Of a stretch of DNA of 13,163 nt, positions 6,436 through 12,955 are shown one piece after another. Position numbers and translations under genes: made by a program. The notes under the pieces are model-generated. The model ran no database searches. It saw only the letters and a program-made list of their open reading frames with translations, and had not been told where the DNA came from. Source of the DNA: Spirochaetaceae bacterium (GTDB lineage: Bacteria; Spirochaetota; Spirochaetia; Treponematales; Breznakiellaceae). The DNA lies in NCBI GenBank assembly GCA_031278295.1, contig JAITKQ010000130.1:1-13163 (forward strand). Direction: 5' to 3'. The stretch's first letter is position 1, and each line of letters starts with the position of its first letter.

Positions 6436-8013
6436 CTACGGAATAATACTCCATTGGCCGACCGATCCGGCAATACTAGAGGTAATAATAATGCTAAGAG
6501 TTCCCATAGCGGCGTCATGCGTGTCGTCATAATATGCCTTTAGGGAGTTTGCGATCTCTATTGAATGAACATTAATTCCCTCACTTCCGCTCCAGTTGGC
6601 ATTTTCTCCCGCTGCCATTGTGCCAAAAATGACACCGCCGGTTTTTTCAAAAGTCCCATTAGAGTACAGCATAAATGCCGCGCCCTTTTTCGATGCCGTA
6701 TTACCAGCAATGACGCCATCGGTCACAGAAAAAGTCCCGCTAGCGGCAATCGAAATACCGCCGCCTATAACTGCCGTATTTTGTAAAACACTTCCACCAT
6801 CCATTGTAAAATACTTTGCGTATACCCCGCCGCCTTGACTATTTGATGTCCCGGGTGCTAACGCTCTATTTTCCCTGATAATGCCTCCGCTCATCGTGAG
6901 TGTACCCGCCGGATTTGCGCCTACATAAACCCCGCCCCCAAAGGCATTACTGCTATTGGAAGTATTTCCCGCTACATTGTTTTCTATAAGTCCTCCCGTC
7001 ATCAAAAATGATCCTCCATTAAAATTTACCCCGCCGCCGTGCCCCCCAGAGGGAGTCGACGCATTTGCGTCTATCGTGCCGCCTTCCATGTTGAATAAAC
7101 CCGTCGCAACGTACACTCCGCCGCCCGTGGTGGCGCTGGTTGTATTCCCTGTTATCCGGCTGCCGTCCTTCATCGTCAATTTACCCAGTTTGGAAGTGGA
7201 AGTATCACCCACCGCAACCAACGCCTTGTTGTTTGAGCTATAGCCCTTAAGCGTGATGTTTTCGCCCAGGATCAGGTGGGGAATATCGCTATCGTCTGTA
7301 CTGCCGTACACGGTGAACAGCGCGCCCGTGTCCGTTTTTGTTACCGTCCTCGTTTCGTCCAGGCCCAGCAGGGTAACGGTAAGGCCTTTGTCATTAGCAT
7401 CATTCCCTGTAGAACTGGAAGCCCCCGCCCCGGTCCCGATGTTAAAACCGGTCGCAACGTCTATATCTTTGTTCAGCACGATCGTGTATTCGGTTCCCTC
7501 CGTATCGTTGTTCGCCTTGATCCACGCAAAGGCCTTGTCCAGTATGGTGGTTCCTGCTGTATCGGTTAAATTTTTCGGGAGGGCTTCGTCATTCCGGTAA
7601 AGCCCGGCCGCCGCCACCTTTACGGTAACCGCGCACTCCGCCGTCTGGCCGCTGGTCTTCGCGGTCGCCTTGATCCGCGCCGTCCCCTGCCCCAGCGCCG
7701 TTACCTTGCCGTCCTCCACAGACACCGTGGCCGGCTTGTTCGATGTCCACCACGCTTCGGCGCTCTCCCCATCAATCATCGCCACCAGCGTTTCCTCATC
7801 CCCGCTGGCCAGCGTCAGCGTCGTATGGTTCAGCGTCAGCTCCGCCAGCTCGGGCCACTCCCAGTCCTCCCCGTACTCCTCGTCCGCGAATGGGTCAGAC
7901 GGGGAGCTGCCCGCGGCATTTTCCGGGTTCTCGCAGGCCGAGAATATCCCAAATGCCGCCAGCGCAAGCGCCGCCAGGCAGCCCAGCGCTATCAATAGTT
8001 TTTTTGTTTCCAT
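6436..8013 (-). CDS. predicted lipoprotein with BIG2 domain and right-handed beta-helix
   Basis: First gene of the minus-strand lipoprotein cluster, 525 residues. The signal peptide ends in the lipobox IFSAC (Cys 27), followed by an acidic linker with EDWEWPEL. Residues 56-132 match a bacterial Ig-like BIG2 domain: LTLNHTTLTLASGDEETL, WWTSNKPATVSVEDGKVTAL, GTARIKATA. From about residue 145 the pattern changes to a parallel beta-helix with Asn/Gly-rich turns. At least five GGGVYV-type turns alternate with M.GG.I..N segments, as in polymorphic outer-membrane-type and pectate-lyase-like repeat proteins. No polysaccharide lyase catalytic residues could be assigned, so a structural or adhesive role is more likely than an enzyme. 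AGGAGG lies eleven bases upstream of the ATG, rather far. The next gene starts 92 bases downstream, suggesting a shared transcript. Confidence 0.87.
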   Translation of the reverse strand: METKKLLIALGCLAALALAAFGIFSACENPENAAGSSPSDPFADEEYGEDWEWPELAELTLNHTTLTLASGDEETLVAMIDGESAEAWWTSNKPATVSVEDGKVTALGQGTARIKATAKTSGQTAECAVTVKVAAAGLYRNDEALPKNLTDTAGTTILDKAFAWIKANNDTEGTEYTIVLNKDIDVATGFNIGTGAGASSSTGNDANDKGLTVTLLGLDETRTVTKTDTGALFTVYGSTDDSDIPHLILGENITLKGYSSNNKALVAVGDTSTSKLGKLTMKDGSRITGNTTSATTGGGVYVATGLFNMEGGTIDANASTPSGGHGGGVNFNGGSFLMTGGLIENNVAGNTSNSSNAFGGGVYVGANPAGTLTMSGGIIRENRALAPGTSNSQGGGVYAKYFTMDGGSVLQNTAVIGGGISIAASGTFSVTDGVIAGNTASKKGAAFMLYSNGTFEKTGGVIFGTMAAGENANWSGSEGINVHSIEIANSLKAYYDDTHDAAMGTLSIIITSSIAGSVGQWSIIP

Positions 8014-8171
8014 ATTTTACGATTCCTCCTGTCTTTTGTTGAATAAAACGCTAAATATTTTACCGCCACCTCCGCTACGGACGGACGGCGAAAAAAGGGA
8101 CGGACGGGAACGCGACGCGCTCCTGTACCGGCCCTGTTTCTCCAAGAAATGATAGAAATGTATGTGTCTTG

Positions 8172-8199
8172 GCCGTAAAAATGCCCTTTTACGGCTTTT
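8172..8199 (+). terminator. 9-bp hairpin followed by T4
   Basis: GCCGTAAAA (8172-8180) pairs with TTTTACGGC (8187-8195) around ATGCCC, and four T follow on the plus strand. It resembles a weak intrinsic terminator, but no plus-strand gene ends just upstream, so it may only be a palindromic repeat upstream of the lipoprotein cluster. Confidence 0.35.
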
Positions 8200-8218
8200 C
8201 GGGGTAAATGTCTTACGA

Positions 8219-8246
8219 CGCGGTAAACCGCGGGGGGGGGGGGGGG
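8219..8246. repeat. palindrome abutting a run of 15 G
   Basis: CGCGGT (8219-8224) and ACCGCG (8227-8232) form a short inverted repeat whose last G begins an uninterrupted run of 15 G (8232-8246). It lies about 220 bases upstream of the first lipoprotein gene and inside no credible gene. Homopolymers of this length vary in length through slippage, and the exact count may also be a sequencing artefact. Confidence 0.85.
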
Positions 8247-8506
8247 CCGATGGTGGACGGCGGGCGAGTCTGCCACAAAGCGGGGTGAATGGCGCCTGGT
8301 GCGGCCGTCCGGCGGCTGCGAGTCTGCCGGTGGTATACCGCAAGGTGCGGTAAATGGTAACAGTTGTTGGCAGGCGGCAGGCGGCGGCGCCTGCCGGCGG
8401 GGGCACTACGGAAACTTTGACGGGGTGCCGTGTGTGGAGATAGCTTTTAATAGAAAACCGTGTTTTAGAAAACATCGTCCCTTCGGCCTTTAGCGGGCCA
8501 GCGCCG

Positions 8507-8525
8507 TAAACCGCTTAGCGGTTTA
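8507..8525. repeat. perfect 8-bp inverted repeat
   Basis: TAAACCGC (8507-8514) pairs with GCGGTTTA (8518-8525) around TTA. It could be an operator-like palindrome or a mini hairpin. It sits just left of the PadR-like remnant; no function can be assigned. Confidence 0.5.
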
Positions 8526-8559
8526 ACGAATCGATCAAAACGGGCAAAGCCCGCCGCAT

Positions 8560-8640
8560 ATAAACCTGACCCGACTTATGGTCCGCCGGTCTCCCCCGCG
8601 GCCCAATCACGGTTACGCCATAGTGAAGGAATTGGAGGCC
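8560..8640 (+). pseudogene. probable decayed PadR-family regulator fragment
   Basis: The frame that includes the ATG at 8578 reads NLTRLMVRRSPPRPNHGYAI followed by VKELEA. LTRLMV...PNHGY.I.KELE is the signature of the first helices of PadR-like winged-helix regulators, which usually read L..L.L..L..GP.HGY.I.KE.E. The expected next segment, SPGTLYPLL, is not in this frame; the neighbouring frame gives PRTLLPL and then a stop. The piece is therefore truncated and probably frameshifted, and no intact domain remains. The match covers only about 26 residues, so it could be chance. Confidence 0.4.
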
Positions 8641-8821
8641 AGCCCCCCGCACCTTGCTTCCTTTATAACTACGCCGTACAGTGTACGCTTAAAGAATTTT
8701 TTTGTCAATAGGGCGCGTTGCCTCATCAAAAATGTAACCGGAAAGAGGCCGTGCCGCAAATTGAAAAAGTAAGGGCAAATCAAGGCAGACTATCCGGTAG
8801 CGGCAGCTATCGGAGGTCAAT

Positions 8822-8993
8822 ATGGGGTTAAGCATGCAAGAAAAAATCGCTTACCAGGCAGGTCCGTTCACGCTATCTGAAAGCCGGACGGAAAGAAAAA
8901 TCGGCTATCCTGAACGAATTTGTCCAGACGACCGGGTACAACCGGAAGTACGCCATCCGGCGGGGCGGTTCATTCGTAAACCGGAATCGCTGA
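8822..8993 (+). pseudogene. frameshifted 5' end of an IS transposase/integrase gene
   Basis: An ATG at 8822 with GGAGG six bases upstream starts MGLSMQEK, then the frame changes within an A6 run (8841-8846). The next frame continues KSLTRQVRSRYLKAGRKEK (from 8844) and then SAILNEFVQTTGYNRKYAIR. RY..AG.KEK..ILNEF...TGYNRKYA is the N-terminal helix-turn-helix opening of a transposase/integrase family common in treponemes. After YAIR the match breaks off and a TGA follows at 8991; the catalytic DDE domain is absent. The intact ribosome binding site beside a broken frame marks a recent but dead copy. The IS family cannot be named safely. The AT-rich 8660-8700 stretch, with CGTACAGTGTACG, might be near the original left end, but no inverted-repeat partner is visible. 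Confidence 0.6.
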
Positions 8994-9000
8994 AAACGAA

Positions 9001-9032
9001 GCAACAGCGTTGCCTGGCAACAGCTTTGCCTT
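9001..9032 (+). repeat. 16-bp tandem duplication
   Basis: GCAACAGCGTTGCCTG (9001-9016) is followed directly by GCAACAGCTTTGCCTT (9017-9032), a 14 of 16 match. The second copy supplies most of the -35 box of the candidate promoter for the next gene, so the duplication may have created or altered that promoter. Confidence 0.6.
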
Positions 9033-9054
9033 GTCATGAACGCGAAAATATGAT
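9026..9054 (+). promoter_or_regulatory. candidate sigma-70-type promoter for the PD-(D/E)XK gene
   Basis: TTGCCT (9026-9031), a 17-base spacer and TATGAT (9049-9054) match the consensus at four and five of six positions. Transcription would start near 9061, only about five bases before the ATG at 9066, implying a nearly leaderless message or use of a later ATG. Confidence 0.45.
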
Positions 9055-9065
9055 ACAGTCGCCTC

Positions 9066-9602
9066 ATGATCACAGAAAATATGCGTGAACCCGTTATGGG
9101 TCTGACTTTTGAAAAAGTATGGGCAATGTTCCAGGAGACGGACCGTCAATCCAAGGAGACGGACCGCAAAATCAACAAGTTGGGGAATAGACTCGGCGAC
9201 TCGATAGAAGATATTGTTAGGTCCAATTTGAGTGAAAGATTCAAAGAACTCCATTTTAACTTTGGACAGATAGGTACGGACATCCGGTTTGAAGATTCCG
9301 AAGGAAAATCCATCGCGGAAGTTGACATTATGCCGGGAAACGGCGATGACGTCGTGGCGATGGATGTAAAAACAAAATTAACAACGCAGGATGCCAGGGA
9401 ACATGCCAAGCGTATGGAAAAGCTTAGGAAATATGCCGATAACCGTAATTATAAAAGAGACCCGATGGGCGCTGTAGCCGGCGCGATAGTACCGGAAAAC
9501 GTTAAACAATTTGCGTTAAATAGCGGTTTTTTTGTGATTGAACAGTCCGGGTACACGGTAAAAATAGACGTTCCGCCGGGTTTTGTCCCCAAGAAATGGT
9601 AA
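9066..9602 (+). CDS. coiled-coil PD-(D/E)XK nuclease-like protein
   Basis: 178 residues. Residues 13-40 begin LTFEKVWAMFQETDRQ and contain two copies of a seven-residue ETDRQ/KETDRK unit, a short coiled coil whose repeat number varies in relatives. Residues 42-70 are helical. Residues 81-105 hold the nuclease-like core: AEVD (Asp 87) then MDVKTKL (Asp 100, Lys 102), fitting D...(D/E)xK. MGAVAGAIVPENVKQFA, GFFVIEQSGYTVKI and a terminal F.PKKW follow, all typical of a spirochaete and cyanobacterial family annotated as hypothetical or DUF3782-like. The substrate is unknown; related folds act on DNA, but activity is not shown. No ribosome binding site is visible before 9066; ATGs at 9081 and 9096 are alternatives that would remove only poorly conserved residues. 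The gene stands alone, after a dead transposase. Confidence 0.8.
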   Translation: MITENMREPVMGLTFEKVWAMFQETDRQSKETDRKINKLGNRLGDSIEDIVRSNLSERFKELHFNFGQIGTDIRFEDSEGKSIAEVDIMPGNGDDVVAMDVKTKLTTQDAREHAKRMEKLRKYADNRNYKRDPMGAVAGAIVPENVKQFALNSGFFVIEQSGYTVKIDVPPGFVPKKW

Positions 9603-9693
9603 GCCCCACTGTTCACTCCGCCTTGCAGCCTTGCTACTGTTTCCCCTTCCATGTTCCTTTTATACCATATTTATTTTGAAACCGGAATTGCAA

Positions 9694-9724
9694 CGCAAAG
9701 GCCGCTGACGGAGCGGCCTTTGCG
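9694..9724. terminator. perfect 13-bp hairpin between the nuclease-like gene and epmA
   Basis: CGCAAAGGCCGCT (9694-9706) pairs with AGCGGCCTTTGCG (9712-9724) around GACGG. The GC core with flanking AAA/TTT resembles an intrinsic terminator, though the T-run is only three bases and part of the stem. It would separate the 9066-9602 gene from epmA; it is symmetric, so it could act in both directions. Confidence 0.55.
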
Positions 9725-9793
9725 CGGAATCAAAACTCTACCGGGTTTTGCCCTGCTGTTGCCCGCCGGGCGGTTTCCGGGCTAGGTTAAAGC

Positions 9794-10810
9794 GTGGACT
9801 TGGAAATGCTGCGCGAGCGCGCGGCGGTAATACAGGGGGTACGGCGGTTTTTTGACGAACGCGGTTACCTTGAACTTGATACGCCGCTGCTTGCGCCGGA
9901 TCTGATACCTGAGGCCTGCCTTGAGGTTTTTAAGACAACACTGCTGCCGCCCGCGAACAGCGGGCGGCAGCAGGCGCGGGACTACTGGCTTGTGCCGTCG
10001 CCCGAAATCTGGATGAAAAAGCTGATTGCGGATCACAGGACGGACGTGTACCAGGTTTGTAAATGTTTTAGAAACTGCGAACCGAGGAGCCTTGCACACA
10101 GTCCCGAATTCACGATGCTCGAATACTATACAATGGACGCGGATTATACGGACTCGATTGGCATAACGGAAGCGCTGTTCGCTACGCTTGCAGGCGGCGC
10201 GGAATCGCTGGAACCGCCCTTTGCACGGTGGACAATGGACGAGGCCTTCCGGCGTCTAGCGGGTTTCAGCCTGACGGAAGCCCTTGAAAACGGTACGCTG
10301 CTCCGCGAGGCGCGAAGGCTCGGCCTGGAAGCGCCGGCCAACTCAAGTGACGGCGATGTTTACAACCTGATATTTGTCCACGCGGTAGAACCCCGTCTGC
10401 CCGGGAAAAGGCCGCTTGTACTGCTTGATTACCCCGCCGCCGTTCCCTGCCTTGCCCGCCTGAACGCGGGGAACGCCGGGAATTCCGCCCCCCCGACGAG
10501 GCAGCGCTGGGAGTTGTATGTCCGCGGCATAGAACTGGCAAACTGTTATTCGGAGGAAACTGACGCGGAAGAGGTGCGTAAATTTTTTTTGTCGGAACAG
10601 CGGGAAAAGGCCCGCAGTTCCGTAGTGCCTCACGCGGTTGACGACGTTTACTGGAAAACATTTTTGCCGCGAAAAACGGCAAGCGGTGAAACACTGCCCT
10701 TTCCACGCTGCTCCGGCGTGGCGCTTGGCCTTGACCGCCTTGTCATGGCGCTTACAGGCCGCGGCGCGCTTGACGGCATCCTCCCGTTTCCGATGTTGGA
10801 ACCTGAATAA
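9794..10810 (+). CDS. epmA: elongation factor P--(R)-beta-lysine ligase (EpmA/GenX/PoxA)
   Basis: Class II lysyl-tRNA synthetase paralogue without the N-terminal anticodon-binding domain. In the known family it activates (R)-beta-lysine with ATP and attaches it to a conserved lysine of elongation factor P, easing translation of polyproline stretches. At 338 residues it is close to the usual 325. Visible motifs: RAAVIQGVRRFFDERGYLEL and TP (motif 1 region, 9-31), SPEIWMKKLI (69-78), motif 2 FRN.E followed by HSPEFTMLEYY (92-112), GIELANCYSEETD (245-257) and motif 3 GVALGLDRLVMALTG (308-322). The start is GTG at 9794, with a weak AGG eight bases upstream; the ATG at 9806 is an alternative. The partners epmB and efp are not in the window. 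Residues 50-60 are encoded by a perfect inverted repeat, and the stop codon lies within a 20-bp repeat. Confidence 0.93.
   Translation: MDLEMLRERAAVIQGVRRFFDERGYLELDTPLLAPDLIPEACLEVFKTTLLPPANSGRQQARDYWLVPSPEIWMKKLIADHRTDVYQVCKCFRNCEPRSLAHSPEFTMLEYYTMDADYTDSIGITEALFATLAGGAESLEPPFARWTMDEAFRRLAGFSLTEALENGTLLREARRLGLEAPANSSDGDVYNLIFVHAVEPRLPGKRPLVLLDYPAAVPCLARLNAGNAGNSAPPTRQRWELYVRGIELANCYSEETDAEEVRKFFLSEQREKARSSVVPHAVDDVYWKTFLPRKTASGETLPFPRCSGVALGLDRLVMALTGRGALDGILPFPMLEPE
9941..9973. repeat. perfect 14-bp inverted repeat inside epmA
   Basis: The 14 bases at 9941-9954 are perfectly complementary to 9960-9973, leaving the loop GAACA. The repeat encodes residues 50-60 of EpmA (LLPPANSGRQQ), in the variable loop between the first conserved strand and the SPE motif. 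It is in frame and does not interrupt conserved residues. It would form a very stable hairpin in the message. Confidence 0.9.
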
Positions 10811-10892
10811 GCGCTTCGCGCCTGCCACGGGCCGCCGCCCGCTTCCCCGCCTAGGGGGGGGGGGGGGTAGCGGAATAAGCGCTTCGCGCCTG
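10805..10892 (+). repeat. 20-bp direct repeat flanking a run of 14 G, overlapping the epmA stop
   Basis: GAATAAGCGCTTCGCGCCTG occurs at 10805-10824, where its TAA is the epmA stop codon, and again at 10873-10892. Between them is GC-rich DNA with 14 uninterrupted G (10854-10867). The exact duplication suggests slippage, a small tandem duplication, or a mobile palindromic repeat inserted at the gene end. An eight-base ATAAGCGC from the second copy is inverted at 10930-10937. Confidence 0.85.
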
Positions 10893-10945
10893 TTTCCGGA
10901 ATTTGCGAAGCAAACTCCATGACGCGCGGGGCGCTTATGTAGCGC

Positions 10946-11005
10946 AGGGGGGCGCGGCGAGTTGGCGGCGGTGTGCCGACTCCGGCGTGGAAACAGCGCC
11001 CCCCT
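10946..11005. terminator. large imperfect hairpin between convergent genes
   Basis: AGGGGGGCGC (10946-10955) pairs with GCGCCCCCCT (10996-11005). Nested inside, GAGTTGGC (10959-10966) pairs with GCCGACTC (10975-10982), with one G-U pair. It lies between the ends of epmA and the antiporter gene, where a bidirectional terminator is expected, and four T follow at 11010-11013. The outer and inner stems are separated by a bulge, so the structure is approximate. Confidence 0.4.
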
Positions 11006-11035
11006 CATGTTTTAGCGATTTATGCCGCCCTGACG

Positions 11036-12601
11036 CTATGCCCGGTCCTTTCGCGTGGTGATTTTTGGCAGAACCAGTAGCAGAATCAGCAGAATCACAA
11101 GCGAAACCGGCAGGCTTACGGCTACCATGCCGCCGAAACCAAGCGACTTTATCGAGAAACCGGCGATTAGGTAGCCTATAAAACAGGAGACGGCCACCGT
11201 TGCCGCGTAGGGGATTTGTGTGGCAACGTGGTCTATGTGACGGCAGCCTGCCCCCGTTGATGAAAGTATCGTTGAATCCGAGATCGGGGAGCAGTGGTCG
11301 CCGAACACGGAGCCGCCCATCACCGCGGCAAGGCTCGTTATGGACAGGTAGGGCGCTATCTGGTCGCATACGGCTATCGTTATCGGTATAAGTATGCCGA
11401 AGGTGCCCCACGATGTTCCGGTGGCGAAGGAAAGGCCGCAGGCAATCAGGAACATTATCGCAGGAATTAGCGCTACAGGCATGTTGGAATCGCGCACAAG
11501 GCCGGCAACGTACTCACCGGTCGAAAGTAGGTCGCGGCAGACCCCGCTTATCGTCCAGGCGAGGGTAAGGATCACTAGCGCCGGTACCATCGCCTTTATG
11601 CCGGTCATTATGCTGGAAAAGAAGTCGGCGAACGAGATAAGGCCGCGCGGTACGTACATGAAAAAGGTTACGATGATCGCGCACAGGCCGCCCAGCGAAA
11701 GTGCCATGCCGGCGTCCGTATCGCCGAAAGCGGCGTAAACGCCTTTGCCGCTGCCGTCCCACAGGCCGCCGTAATGTAGCATAGCCAAAACGCAGAAGAT
11801 GACCAGCATTAGCACCGGAATTATCAGGTCAAGGAATGTGCCCTTGCCGGATACTTCAAGCTTTGCTATGTCGTCGTTCCGCGCTATGTCCGCGTCGTGT
11901 AGTGACTCTGCCGCAGCCGCCCGCTTTTCCGCCGCCGCCATCGGGCCGAAATCGCCGTTCTTGCGCGAGGAAACAAAGAAAACCATCACTATCGTCAAAA
12001 GGGCGTACAGGTTTATGGGGATCGCCGATACAAAGGCCTGCATTCCTGTTATACCGGTTGCGGTGGGGTAGTACGAAACAACGGAGGCTGACCAGGATGA
12101 GATCGGCGCTATCACGCATACGGGCGCGGCGGTCGAGTCGATGATCCACGAAAGCCTTTCGCGGGAAATCTTGTGCCTGTCGGTAACCGGCTTCATCACC
12201 GTGCCAACGGTAAGGCAGTTGAAGTAGTCATCAATGAATATCAGGATACCGAGTAGCGCGGTAACGAGGGATGCGCTCCGCTTGCTTTTGATCCTGCCGG
12301 CGGCCCATTTCCCATAGGCCTGCGAGCCTCCGGCGCGTGTGATAAGGGCTACCAACGCCCCAAGTAGCGACAAAAATACGATCATTGAACCGTTTTCGCC
12401 GACTTTGGCTGCCATAAGATCGGCTGTCGTGTAGAAAATGCCGAATATGCTTGTGTGGGTGGCTATGCCGTATATCAGGGTTCCGGACATAACGCCGAGT
12501 ACAAGGCTGAAAATAACCTCTTTCGTAATAAGTGCGAGCGCTATCGCCAATAGTGGCGGCAATACCGACCACAAACCTACATGTACCGCTTCAAAATCCA
12601 T
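11036..12601 (-). CDS. NhaC-family Na+/H+ antiporter
   Basis: Integral cytoplasmic-membrane protein of 521 residues, predicted to exchange sodium for protons (some family members exchange organic acids instead). About eleven to thirteen hydrophobic segments are visible. Family hallmarks are FIDDYFNCLTVG (122-133), IDSTAAPVCVIAPISSW (154-170), FATGTSWGTFGILIP (392-406), and GSVFGDHCSPISDSTILSST (430-449) followed by DHVATQIPYA. A hydrophilic, Ala-rich loop with many charges at 211-255 separates the halves. I start at 12601 because GAGGAGA lies seven bases upstream and MDFEAVHVGLW is the typical N-terminus; the 91-codon open extension to 12874 reads through an intergenic repeat and should be dropped. 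The gene is convergent with epmA and appears monocistronic. Exact ion specificity cannot be read from the sequence. Confidence 0.93.
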   Translation of the reverse strand: MDFEAVHVGLWSVLPPLLAIALALITKEVIFSLVLGVMSGTLIYGIATHTSIFGIFYTTADLMAAKVGENGSMIVFLSLLGALVALITRAGGSQAYGKWAAGRIKSKRSASLVTALLGILIFIDDYFNCLTVGTVMKPVTDRHKISRERLSWIIDSTAAPVCVIAPISSWSASVVSYYPTATGITGMQAFVSAIPINLYALLTIVMVFFVSSRKNGDFGPMAAAEKRAAAAESLHDADIARNDDIAKLEVSGKGTFLDLIIPVLMLVIFCVLAMLHYGGLWDGSGKGVYAAFGDTDAGMALSLGGLCAIIVTFFMYVPRGLISFADFFSSIMTGIKAMVPALVILTLAWTISGVCRDLLSTGEYVAGLVRDSNMPVALIPAIMFLIACGLSFATGTSWGTFGILIPITIAVCDQIAPYLSITSLAAVMGGSVFGDHCSPISDSTILSSTGAGCRHIDHVATQIPYAATVAVSCFIGYLIAGFSIKSLGFGGMVAVSLPVSLVILLILLLVLPKITTRKDRA

Positions 12602-12629
12602 GAAATTCTCTCCTCTTTGAATATGAATA

Positions 12630-12635
12630 TTTATA
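12630..12635 (-). promoter_or_regulatory. candidate -10 box of the antiporter gene
   Basis: Minus-strand TATAAA lies 28 bases before the ATG in a distinctly AT-rich 50-base stretch (12605-12655) within GC-rich surroundings. No clear -35 hexamer sits 17 bases upstream; a TATACA further upstream is an alternative. The AT-rich island supports a promoter here more than the hexamer does. Confidence 0.3.
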
Positions 12636-12673
12636 AAAGTGAAGTGTATAAAATTTCCCCCAAAAAAGATAGA

Positions 12674-12790
12674 GCCCGCCAGCCCGCCAGCGGGCCTCAC
12701 ATCCGCTACGCGGTAGCGTCCTGAAGGCGGGGTTCGGGTTCTGCCGTCTGGTCCGAAGGGGGCGCTTGGCATACGCGGCTGTAGGCGGGG
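12674..12790 (+). repeat. intergenic repeat, copy A of about 117 bp
   Basis: This segment is repeated at 12956-13072 in the same orientation. It starts with GCCCGCCAGCCCGCCAGCGGG, so it contains its own short CCCGCCAG tandem. It continues with TCCGCTACGCGGTAGC and GGTTCTGCCGT, and ends ATACGCGGCTGTAGGCGGGG. Identity between copies is roughly 80 per cent by eye. It makes spurious open frames that look alike in both copies. Confidence 0.8.
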
Positions 12791-12810
12791 GGTGGTTCGA
12801 TGTTTTGGGA

Positions 12811-12893
12811 ACCGCGAATAGCGCGAATGAATACGAATAGCGCGAATAGTATTAACGATAATTCGTGTCAACATTCGCGTTCATTAGCGGTCA
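12811..12893. repeat. CGCGAAT-type inverted repeat cluster
   Basis: ACCGCGAATAGCGCGAATGA (12811-12830) continues with ATACGAATAGCGCGAATAG to 12849. After a short AT-rich spacer, 12860-12893 carries the same words in inverted form (ATTCGTG, ATTCGCGTTCATTAGCGGT), so the whole could fold into a large imperfect hairpin. A further half-copy, TTCGATGTTTTG.AAACCGCGAAT, occurs at 12919-12942 and corresponds to 12797-12818. Such CGCGAAT words are, as I recall, common between genes in gut treponemes. Confidence 0.75.
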
Positions 12894-12955
12894 AAAGACG
12901 GCTGTAGGCTGTGTTTGGTTCGATGTTTTGAAAACCGCGAATGACGCGCCCGCCA

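Larger units (their letters stand above)
8014..8559. other. repeat- and hairpin-rich non-coding region
   Basis: No convincing gene is present; open frames here read the G-run as poly-Gly or poly-Pro and have no family resemblance. The interval holds the leader of the lipoprotein cluster at its left end, with TAAAAT-like minus-strand boxes near 8048-8053 but no good -35 element. It also holds several inverted repeats, a run of 15 G, and an 11-base direct repeat, GCGAGTCTGCC, at 8264-8274 and 8318-8328. Other small stems include TACCGC/GCGGTA (8336-8341 and 8347-8352) and GCAGGC/GCCTGC (8377-8382 and 8389-8394). Confidence 0.6.

Noticed and set aside
8017..8475. A 152-codon minus-strand open frame upstream of the lipoprotein cluster
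   Set aside because: It reads the run of 15 G as poly-Pro, spans several hairpins, is rich in Arg/Pro, and overlaps the leader and first codons of the next gene.
8822..9088. The 88-codon frame starting at 8822 as an intact gene
   Set aside because: After MGLSMQEK the transposase-like sequence is in another frame, so the remaining residues are out-of-frame translation.
10343..11008. A 221-codon minus-strand open frame antisense to epmA
   Set aside because: It lies opposite a well-supported gene and crosses the second G-run; Pro/Arg-rich composition typical of antisense frames in GC-rich DNA.
12602..12874. A 91-codon N-terminal extension of the antiporter frame
   Set aside because: It has no ribosome binding site, reads through the repeat array, resembles the translation of the other repeat copy, and would place a long Arg/Pro-rich segment before a normal membrane-protein start.
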